DNA from: JBNJEL01 sp051745835
GTDB taxonomy: Bacteria; Bacillota; Halanaerobiia; Halobacteroidales; Acetohalobiaceae
Assembly: GCA_051745835.1 (NCBI GenBank)
Contig: JBNJEL010000056.1
Location: forward strand, 1-12,737
Direction of reading: 5' to 3'
DNA: 12,737 bases
Under the pieces are notes generated by a model. That model saw only the letters and a program-made list of their open reading frames with translations. It did not search any database and was not told the origin of the DNA. A program made the position numbers and the translations under genes. Below, piece after piece: positions 6,798 through 12,737 of the stretch (positions are counted from its first letter, which is position 1; every line of letters begins with the position of its first letter).

Positions 6798-7583
6798 TTA
6801 ATCTACATTCTTAATTCCATCCTCAACCTGATACTTTTCCTTTAACTTTTTAACCTTATCTTGATTATTCTCTAAGAATTGATTAAACTCTTTAATCACT
6901 CCAGAATGTTTAATCGAGGCTAAGTGACGATACCCTTTAGTATACGGTAAAGAAGAATCAAATACCAAGTTATCTTTACCATCCATATACTTATCTAAAT
7001 AGTAACGACTAACTGCAATGTTAGAGTAAGCTCCATCTACTCTACCATATAAGACCTGCTTAAGCAATCCTTGATAAGATTCATTCTCATAAGTCTTAAT
7101 CTCACCACTCTCAATCTGCTCTAAATAAGTAAACGGAGTAAAACCGGAAATAATTCCTAACTTATCTAAATCACTAACTCCTTTACCTTGATTCTTAGGT
7201 AGTACCAACACTCCATCAATATACTCAACTACTGGGTCACTATAAGTAATATCTTTACCTTCCTTTAAATCAGAACTCCAATATGGATTATCGGGATACT
7301 TAAAGTCTAAATTACCAGCTATAAAACCATGGTAAAGTCGCTTAATCGGTAAGGCACGATACTCAAACTCATAACCTTTAGCCTCAGCAAACATATCTAA
7401 TAACTCGCGATTAAACCCTTTGTACTCCCCATTCTTATACTCTGAATAAGGAAGATACTCCTCATAATTTTGTACTCCTACAGTAAATTTCTTCTGCTCA
7501 GCAGCATAACTTAATTGAGCAGCTAAGGTACAGACCATAACTACAATAATTAACATTGCTAATGATTTCATCTTTAATCTCAT
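6798..7583 (-). CDS. Periplasmic solute-binding protein, family 3 type (first copy of tandem pair)
   Basis: A 261-residue exported binding protein and close paralogue of the gene at 5935-6717. It has a Sec signal (MRLKMK, hydrophobic core, SYA-AE cleavage near 27) with no lipobox around C18. The shared blocks include FTVGVQNYEEYLPYSEYK, FNRELLDMFAEAKGY, YPDNPYWSSDLKEGKDITY, DPVVEYIDGVLVLPKN and NESYQGLLKQVL; differences cluster after LKRL, around the 110s and in the last third, which could tune ligand choice. The ATG at 7583 follows GAGGAGG, and the gene starts 18 bp after the chemoreceptor stop, so the two are surely co-transcribed. Without transporter genes alongside, a role in chemoreception or as a binding partner for a remote permease is possible. 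Family 3 assignment rests on overall pattern; the ligand is unknown. Confidence 0.86.
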   Translation of the reverse strand: MRLKMKSLAMLIIVVMVCTLAAQLSYAAEQKKFTVGVQNYEEYLPYSEYKNGEYKGFNRELLDMFAEAKGYEFEYRALPIKRLYHGFIAGNLDFKYPDNPYWSSDLKEGKDITYSDPVVEYIDGVLVLPKNQGKGVSDLDKLGIISGFTPFTYLEQIESGEIKTYENESYQGLLKQVLYGRVDGAYSNIAVSRYYLDKYMDGKDNLVFDSSLPYTKGYRHLASIKHSGVIKEFNQFLENNQDKVKKLKEKYQVEDGIKNVD

Positions 7584-7601
7584 CTAATTTAGCCTCCTCT
7601 A

Positions 7602-9044
7602 TTAAAAATTAAATTGATTAACTAATTTCTGTAAGTCATTTCCTCTCGCAGCAAGTTCTTGTGATGAATCAGCAATCTCTTGTGACATCGTTTCAATACC
7701 TTGAGCTGAATCTAAGACTACATCACTATTCTCCGCTAAATCCTGTACTGACGAAGTAGTCTGTTCAATTGCTGCGGATGTATTCTCAATTGCCTCTTTA
7801 ATTTCAGCAAATACCTGACCTGTCTCTTGAACCATCTCATCGCCTTCATCAGCTTTGTGAGAGACTTGATTAATTGATTCCAAGCCATTTTCAGACATAT
7901 CTTGAATCTCTTTTACTAAATTATTAATCTCATCAGTAGCCTGGTTGGTCTCCTCAGCTAAATCTCTAATCTCTTCAGCTACCACTGCAAATCCTTGACC
8001 AGCATCCCCTGCTCGAGCTGCTTCAATAGCAGCATTTAAAGCTAACATATTCGTCTGCTCTGCAATTTCAGTAATCATATCTACTATCTTTTCAATCTCC
8101 TGTGATTTGCTATCTAACTGATTAATCACCTCCACTGTATTTGTAGTAGCAGAATTAATCTCCTCAATACTCGCCATTGTCTTATCAATATTGTCGCTAC
8201 CAACCTGAGCTTGAGAGTTAGCTTCCTGTGCATAACTAGTTACTTCCTCAGCACTACTAGAAATCTCTTGTAGTCCAGAAGTAATCTCTGATAGATTATC
8301 AGTTACAGTTGTAATACTGGCACTACCCTCTTCGGCTGAAGCAGATAATTCTTGACTATAAGCTGATAAATCTTCTACTGATTCCATAATTCTTTCTACC
8401 ATATTTTTTAAGGTATCATGCATCTTATTAAGAGCATCTACCAATCTACCGATCTCATCATCAGTATCTATATCTAACTTCTCTAGTTGTAAATTTTCGG
8501 CTGCAATCTGATGAGCAAACTCTGTCGACTGCTTAATTGGCTGGGAAATCCTATTAGAGATATAGACAATTAGAGCTGTTATTAGACCTAAGATTAAAAC
8601 CGATAAAAGAATCAAATTATTTCTAATAGCACTTAATTTCTGATTCACATAATGCTCAGTATACTGAATCTTAACCGTACCTAACTGTTCTCCCTCACGC
8701 ATTACCTCCTGTTTTTTAGTCATAACTTCGCCTTTAGCTTCACGCTGCAGAGGTTCAATAAAGTTTTCGCCATTATTATCTTTAACCGCTATCTTAACTA
8801 TCTCTTTCTTATTAAAGAATGATTCCGCATTAGTCTTCAAACTCTGTTTATCAAAATTCCACAAAGGAGCTTCGCTGGTCATCACCAACAACTCAAGTGA
8901 TTGTTCCATATCTGAATCTAATTCAGTTTCTTCTTTACTTCTAAAATCTGTTACGATATAAATGGTAAAGAGTGAAAAACAGATCAATAAAATAGCTACA
9001 GTAGGAATGATGAACTTATGACTTATCTTTTTAAAATTAAACAT
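7602..9044 (-). CDS. Methyl-accepting chemotaxis protein (transmembrane chemoreceptor)
   Basis: A 480-residue receptor that would control CheA/CheW signalling and so swimming direction. Layout: TM1 about 11-32; an outside sensor domain about 33-143 with the motif PLWNFD (60-65) and a following EIVKIAVKDNNG strand; TM2 about 144-163; HAMP about 164-220 with its proline at 169; then a long coiled-coil signalling domain whose hairpin tip is EQTNMLALNAAIEAARAGD (329-347) followed by GQGFAVVAEEIRDLAEE. The sensor of about 110 residues is small and I cannot name its family with certainty. No C-terminal receptor pentapeptide is present. Start: an ATG at 9062 in the same frame overlaps the ribosome site AGGAGGGGG, so the ATG at 9044 (MFNFKK) is chosen. 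First gene of an operon with two solute-binding proteins, which suggests that it may sense one of them in ligand-bound form. Confidence 0.95.
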   Translation of the reverse strand: MFNFKKISHKFIIPTVAILLICFSLFTIYIVTDFRSKEETELDSDMEQSLELLVMTSEAPLWNFDKQSLKTNAESFFNKKEIVKIAVKDNNGENFIEPLQREAKGEVMTKKQEVMREGEQLGTVKIQYTEHYVNQKLSAIRNNLILLSVLILGLITALIVYISNRISQPIKQSTEFAHQIAAENLQLEKLDIDTDDEIGRLVDALNKMHDTLKNMVERIMESVEDLSAYSQELSASAEEGSASITTVTDNLSEITSGLQEISSSAEEVTSYAQEANSQAQVGSDNIDKTMASIEEINSATTNTVEVINQLDSKSQEIEKIVDMITEIAEQTNMLALNAAIEAARAGDAGQGFAVVAEEIRDLAEETNQATDEINNLVKEIQDMSENGLESINQVSHKADEGDEMVQETGQVFAEIKEAIENTSAAIEQTTSSVQDLAENSDVVLDSAQGIETMSQEIADSSQELAARGNDLQKLVNQFNF

Positions 9045-9170
9045 TATCTGCCCCCTCCTCATTTCTAAAATTATCTCAATTAGTTAAATAATTAGATAAA
9101 ATTAAGTTAATTCCTCTTTTTATATGAATATTCTTACATAAATTTCAGTTTTGCAATAATATTCTGACTT

Positions 9171-9196
9171 TAAAAGATAAATTTCGCCTTTTATCT
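9171..9196 (-). terminator. Weak candidate terminator after whiA
   Basis: In transcript sense AGATAAA and TTTATCT form a 7-bp stem with an 8-nt loop, followed by a short T-run (TTTTAAA). The stem has only one G-C pair, so termination would be weak. It starts 7 nt after the whiA stop. The remaining part of the 9045-9203 spacer must hold the chemoreceptor promoter, but I find neither a clear sigma-A pair nor a flagellar sigma-28 (TAAA ... GCCGATAA) match. Confidence 0.35.
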
Positions 9197-9203
9197 GAAC
9201 TAA

Positions 9204-10154
9204 TTATTCAACTTTTCGTTCCTCTTTTATCTTATCAGCTAACTGATTAATCCTTCTTAAACGATGATTGACTCCTGACTTACTTAAATTAGGATCTAAT
9301 AATTCTCCTAATTCCTTAAAACTTGCATAAGGATTATTCAACCTTAACTTAGCAATCTCTTGTAAACCAGAAGATAGTGCATCCCAACCTTTAAACTGCT
9401 CAATTAACTTAATATTCTCAATCTGTTTTCGTGCGGCAGCAATAGTCTTATTTAAATTAGCTGTTTCACAATTAACAATTCGATTAACCTGATTTCTAAC
9501 CTCCTTTAATACTTTTATATTCTCATAATCTAATAGTGCTGAGTGAGCACCAATAACATTTAACAACTTAACAATCTCTTCAGAGTTCTTTAGATAAAGC
9601 AAATAATCATCATTGCGCGGTCTTAACTTAAAGCCTAAACCAAAATTAGCAGCTGCCAATTCAACTAACTGTTGAGCATAATTATAGTTATAAACTCTAA
9701 TCTCTAAATGATAACTAGACTCCGGATCATTAATCGAACCCCCTCCTAAAAAACAGCCTCGTAGATAAGCCCGCTGACAACATTGATTTTGCACTAAACC
9801 TTCCTTAATACTATAATTCAAACGGTAATTATCCTGAATTAGACCACAGTTAAGCAACAAATCCTTAACTCCCTGCTGTGGTGGTAGCTTAATAATATAG
9901 TAATTATCTTTATCCAGATACATATTACGACGAACTATAATCTTAGTTAAAAGATTAAATCGTTCCTTAAGCAACTTATAGATTCGCCGTGCTACTGCTG
10001 CCTGCTGTGAAGAAATCTCTAATGCTAATTGCTGACTTACTATCTTCAATGAACCATTCGACTTAACCAACGCTGCTAATTCTGACCAACCACAACATTC
10101 ACACTCAATATCAATTCTTGCTACTTCATTTTTAACCTCTTCGCTAAAGGACAT
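9204..10154 (-). CDS. whiA: DNA-binding protein WhiA
   Basis: WhiA is a conserved Gram-positive DNA-binding protein; in Streptomyces it activates sporulation-division genes, and in Bacillus it influences cell division and chromosome segregation. The 316 residues match the family. The N-terminal part (about 1-210) is a homing-endonuclease-like fold with the degenerate LAGLIDADG segment YLRGCFLGGGSIND (130-143), where catalytic acids are lost as is usual for WhiA. The C-terminus has a helix-turn-helix at about 277-302 (ASFKELGELLDPNLSKSGVNHRLRR region). The N-terminus opens SFSEEVKNELA-like (SFSEEVKNEVARI). Its ribosome site AGGTGAT overlaps the yvcK stop codon, only 10 bp before the ATG at 10154, so translation is probably coupled. 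It is the last gene of rapZ-yvcK-whiA; the crh/HPr gene that follows in Bacillus is absent here. Confidence 0.96.
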   Translation of the reverse strand: MSFSEEVKNEVARIDIECECCGWSELAALVKSNGSLKIVSQQLALEISSQQAAVARRIYKLLKERFNLLTKIIVRRNMYLDKDNYYIIKLPPQQGVKDLLLNCGLIQDNYRLNYSIKEGLVQNQCCQRAYLRGCFLGGGSINDPESSYHLEIRVYNYNYAQQLVELAAANFGLGFKLRPRNDDYLLYLKNSEEIVKLLNVIGAHSALLDYENIKVLKEVRNQVNRIVNCETANLNKTIAAARKQIENIKLIEQFKGWDALSSGLQEIAKLRLNNPYASFKELGELLDPNLSKSGVNHRLRRINQLADKIKEERKVE

Positions 10155-10164
10155 CTGCTATCAC

Positions 10165-11517
10165 CTATTCTTTACCTTGGTTTGATTTATTTCGTAAATA
10201 TAGTTCAATTAGTGAACTACGTTCAAGCTGACTATTTAATTTAATGATTAACTTAATAATTACTTCGGCTAATTTATCTGCATCATGTCTAACTAAATCC
10301 TCTTGATTCAATAACGGAGATTCAACAAGATTAATATCTAACTCCTTTAAACGTTCCTTATCTATCTCTACCGGTTGAGAACCCTCTTTTTTATATTTAG
10401 CTAATAAATCTTGAGGAATTGATTCATTATTCACCAGTACATAATCTGCTATTTCGGAACCAGCGTGGTCATAGAGCGCTTCTACATGATCGGTAACGGT
10501 ATAATCGGTAGTCTCACCTGGCTGCGTCATAATATTGCAGTTATAAATCTTTAGGGCATCACTATCCTTAATCGCCTCTGTCACTTCAGGAACTAATAGA
10601 TTAGGAATAATACTGGTATATAAACTGCCTGGCCCTAAAACTACTGCATCTGCACTCTTAATTTCTTCGACTACCTCAGTCAATGAATTACAATTATCAG
10701 GCTCTAGATGCACCTGGTCAATCTTCTTATCTGACTTAGAAATATTGGATTCGCCTTTAATTACTGTCCCGTCCTCCATCTGTGCTACTAAGGTAACATC
10801 TTCTAGTGTCGAAGGCAAAACTCTACCACGAATAGCTAAAATCTTACTTGACTCCTGTACTGCCTTCTCAAAATCACCTAACACTTTCGACATCGTAGCT
10901 ATAAATAAGTTACCAAAGCTATGCCCTGCTAACTCAGTTCCTAACTTAAATCTATATTGAAATAGTTGTTCCATTAACTCCTCAGTATCAGCTAAAGCTA
11001 CTAGACAGTTACGAATATCTCCCGGTGGTAAGATATTCATCTCATCACGCAAGACTCCAGAGCTACCTCCATCATCAGCTACTGTCACTACCGCAGTAAG
11101 ATTACTGGTAAATTCCTTCATTCCTCTTAACATCGTTGGCAGTCCTGTACCGCCGCCAATTACTACAATCTTAGGACCGCGCTTTAAATGACGCTGTTGA
11201 TAGATTAATTCGACTAACTGCTCATCATTTCCTGGTAATAATGCCTCGATAATTGAATTAATCATCTTCCCCATACCATAAACTACTGAAAAGATACCAA
11301 TAATGATAATCACTACACCAATGATAATATTTAACTGATAAGAGAACCGTCCTACTAGATTATGAACTAAAGTTACTAGCTGTCCTTCAATCACTCCCAA
11401 AAAACCAAAACCTAACGCAATAGTTAACCCTACACTGATCAATAATATCCCAATTATTGCTAGAATTAACCACCGTTTAATCTTCAATCCCGGATAGAGC
11501 CATTTAAAGACTTTCAT
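10165..11517 (-). CDS. yvcK: YvcK/CofD-like protein with N-terminal membrane anchor (gluconeogenesis factor family)
   Basis: YvcK proteins bind UDP-sugars such as UDP-GlcNAc and are needed in Bacillus for growth on gluconeogenic carbon sources and for normal cell shape. The cytoplasmic CofD-like domain begins at about 115 with KIVVIGGGTGLPTMLRGMK, then TVADDGGSSGVLRDE (145-159), PPGDIRNCLVALAD (164-177), GHSFGNLF (198-205) and VLGPGSLYTSIIPNLLVPEV near 295. Bacillus YvcK is about 317 residues; this one has 450, with an extra N-terminal part bearing two transmembrane segments (about 17-41 and 62-82), a form I recall from other Clostridia. The ATG at 11517 follows AGGAG. It sits 17 bp after rapZ and 10 bp before whiA. 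The old name refers to gluconeogenesis, but an envelope-related role is now favoured. Confidence 0.94.
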   Translation of the reverse strand: MKVFKWLYPGLKIKRWLILAIIGILLISVGLTIALGFGFLGVIEGQLVTLVHNLVGRFSYQLNIIIGVVIIIIGIFSVVYGMGKMINSIIEALLPGNDEQLVELIYQQRHLKRGPKIVVIGGGTGLPTMLRGMKEFTSNLTAVVTVADDGGSSGVLRDEMNILPPGDIRNCLVALADTEELMEQLFQYRFKLGTELAGHSFGNLFIATMSKVLGDFEKAVQESSKILAIRGRVLPSTLEDVTLVAQMEDGTVIKGESNISKSDKKIDQVHLEPDNCNSLTEVVEEIKSADAVVLGPGSLYTSIIPNLLVPEVTEAIKDSDALKIYNCNIMTQPGETTDYTVTDHVEALYDHAGSEIADYVLVNNESIPQDLLAKYKKEGSQPVEIDKERLKELDINLVESPLLNQEDLVRHDADKLAEVIIKLIIKLNSQLERSSLIELYLRNKSNQGKE

Positions 11518-11534
11518 TATTTCAACTCCTATGA

Positions 11535-12404
11535 TTAATCCTTTTCAATATCGCGGTGTTCTATATTAACATAATAATCTTGCGTTAATAAAAAATCAGA
11601 CAGCTTATTAACGAATGTAACTGACCTATGTCTGCCACCCGTGCAGCCAATAGCTATTGTCAAATGCGTCTTACCTTCACTAATATATTGAGGAATTAAA
11701 AATTCTATCAAATCAAAGAACTTATCACGAAACTTCTCAGCTACTGACCACTTTAATACATATTCTTGAACTTGGTTATCATTTCCTGTTAAATCTCGTA
11801 AATAATTTACATAATAAGGATTAGGTAAGAAACGAACATCAAACATTAAATCAGCATCTAATGGCATCCCATACTTAAAACCAAAAGAGATTAAAGAAAT
11901 ATTAATATTCTCTTCTAAATCCAACTGATTATAATTACTCCTTAACTCCTCTTGTAATTCCTTAATTGATAACTGTGAAGTATCAATTACTTTATCAGCC
12001 TGTGCTCGCAGCGAACGTAACTTCTTACGTTCTAAATCAATCGCATCTAAAATACGCCCTTCTTCAGCAAGCGGATGACGTCGTCTAGTCTCTTTATACC
12101 GCTGAATTAGAGTATTATCCTCTGCTTCTAAGAAAAGAATCTCGTGATTAATTAACTGCTGTTCGTCTAATAAATCTAATTCCTCTAATAGATTATCAAA
12201 GAAGTCGCCTCCTCTAATATCAATCACTAAAGCTACTTTATTAATTTTGCCCTCTGATTGCAAACATAATTCAGCAAATTTAGAAATCAAAGCTGGTGGT
12301 AAATTATCCACACAGAAGAAACCTAAATCTTCAAAAATTCTAATCGCTTCCGTCTTACCGGCACCTGACATTCCAGTTATAATTACAAATTTTATATTAT
12401 CCAT
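11535..12404 (-). CDS. rapZ: RapZ/YvcJ family nucleotide-binding protein
   Basis: A P-loop nucleotide-binding protein. In Escherichia coli RapZ acts as an RNase adaptor for small RNAs controlling glucosamine-6-phosphate synthase; the Bacillus homologue YvcJ binds nucleotides and affects competence, and its molecular target is less clear. The 289 residues are the normal length. Walker A is GMSGAGKT (11-18), followed by CVDNLPP (31-37), a Walker-B-like VALVIDIRG near 57-65, the arginine-rich ETRRRHPLAEEG segment, and the C-terminal family hallmark GCTGGRHRSV (253-262). The ATG at 12404 follows GAGGTGGAG. It is the first gene of the rapZ-yvcK-whiA operon with a good promoter just upstream. Which of the two family roles applies here cannot be told from the sequence. 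Confidence 0.96.
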   Translation of the reverse strand: MDNIKFVIITGMSGAGKTEAIRIFEDLGFFCVDNLPPALISKFAELCLQSEGKINKVALVIDIRGGDFFDNLLEELDLLDEQQLINHEILFLEAEDNTLIQRYKETRRRHPLAEEGRILDAIDLERKKLRSLRAQADKVIDTSQLSIKELQEELRSNYNQLDLEENINISLISFGFKYGMPLDADLMFDVRFLPNPYYVNYLRDLTGNDNQVQEYVLKWSVAEKFRDKFFDLIEFLIPQYISEGKTHLTIAIGCTGGRHRSVTFVNKLSDFLLTQDYYVNIEHRDIEKD

Positions 12405-12421
12405 TACTCCACCTCATTTAA

Positions 12422-12450
12422 ATAATATCATCTTTTTTCACTAGTAACAA
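12422..12450 (-). promoter_or_regulatory. Sigma-A type extended -10 promoter of rapZ-yvcK-whiA
   Basis: In transcript sense: -35 TTGTTA (12450-12445), a 17-nt spacer, and -10 TATTAT (12427-12422) preceded by the extended motif TGA. It differs from consensus by two bases at -35 and one at -10. The start point would fall near 12415, giving a very short leader that just includes the rapZ ribosome site. Confidence 0.65.
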
Positions 12451-12497
12451 ATATTAGTTTAATCTAAGTTATATTTACTATCTTTTAGCTAATTTAA

Positions 12498-12698
12498 TTA
12501 CAGCTCCTCTTGCTTTTCAATATTATCCTCCTGCTTCTGTCTTAATTTATCATCGGGCTCATATTGATCATTATATTCATCAGTACGGGGAACCTCTTCT
12601 TGTGGTCTATCTTTAGAGCCGGGTGCCTCCTGCTTAGCTGCACAACCACTTAATAAACTAACCACTAATAATATAATCACCATTTGCTTTAATCTCAT
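12498..12698 (-). CDS. Small predicted lipoprotein, function unknown
   Basis: A 66-residue protein with a clear lipoprotein signal: MRLK, a hydrophobic stretch and the lipobox LLSGC, with the acylated cysteine at 19. The mature part of about 48 residues is hydrophilic and highly charged (AAKQEAPGSKDRPQEE... and a Q/E/D/K-rich tail), apparently disordered, with no domain I recognise. The ATG at 12698 has an excellent site (AAGGAGGAG) 5 nt upstream, and the codon use resembles its neighbours, which together support a real gene despite the small size. It precedes rapZ by 93 bp, with rapZ having its own promoter, so the link to that operon is loose. It might belong to an upstream gene cluster outside the window. 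Anchoring to the outer face of the inner membrane or to an outer membrane is possible. Confidence 0.8.
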   Translation of the reverse strand: MRLKQMVIILLVVSLLSGCAAKQEAPGSKDRPQEEVPRTDEYNDQYEPDDKLRQKQEDNIEKQEEL

Positions 12699-12737
12699 CT
12701 CTACTCCTCCTTACCTAATTAATTCTTAATTTAACCG

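Noticed and set aside
9045..9062. ATG start at 9062 for the chemoreceptor
   Set aside because: The codons after it are the ribosome site AGGAGGGGG itself, which serves the ATG at 9044.
10745..10960. Plus-strand open frame of 71 codons
   Set aside because: Antisense to yvcK and without translation signals.
12247..12444. Plus-strand open frame of 65 codons
   Set aside because: Mostly antisense to the rapZ Walker A region; its end crosses the rapZ promoter.
12405..12497. Terminator after the small lipoprotein gene
   Set aside because: Only short AT-rich self-complementarity around TAGCT was found, with no workable loop and stem plus T-run.

Overview
The window is a low-GC (roughly 35-40 %) bacterial chromosome segment in which every supported gene lies on the minus strand, so it reads from right to left. 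Gene content and order (rapZ-yvcK-whiA; cggR-gap-pgk-tpiA-gpmI) are typical of Firmicutes. Three details suggest an anaerobic, Clostridia-like lineage, possibly a diderm one such as Halanaerobiales: AT-rich spacers with strong GGAGG-type ribosome sites, a YvcK with an N-terminal membrane anchor, and exported binding proteins without a lipobox. The taxonomic placement is an inference; no marker gene here proves it.

Right part (12698 to 9204). A short lipoprotein gene comes first, then a tight rapZ-yvcK-whiA operon with gaps of 17 and 10 bp. A good extended -10 promoter lies directly in front of rapZ. This is the conserved Gram-positive cluster that links cell-envelope and carbon metabolism to division. 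No crh/HPr gene follows whiA here.

Middle part (9044 to 5877). A three-gene accessory cassette: a membrane chemoreceptor (MCP) followed by two tandem, about 75 % identical periplasmic solute-binding proteins. It ends at a strong intrinsic terminator. No permease or ATPase gene is present. A perfect 15-bp inverted repeat sits between the two binding-protein genes. The likely theme is sensing, or capture plus sensing, of a small solute.

Left part (5813 to 1). The central glycolytic operon: the repressor gene cggR, then gap, pgk, tpiA and gpmI, which runs off the left edge. The cggR leader carries a candidate CggR operator (CGGGAC ... TGTCCC). A terminator-like hairpin stands between gap and pgk. 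A perfect Shine-Dalgarno sequence on the cggR stop codon and a TATAAT box lie in the gap leader. Together these suggest that gap is expressed differently from its neighbours, as known in Bacillus subtilis. The enzymes catalyse the five-carbon-to-three-carbon lower glycolysis steps from triose phosphates to 2-phosphoglycerate; eno would be expected next, outside the window.

I see no tRNA, rRNA, CRISPR array, insertion sequence or prophage gene. The housekeeping genes look ordinary; the most open questions are the MCP/binding-protein cassette and the regulatory sites around cggR and gap.
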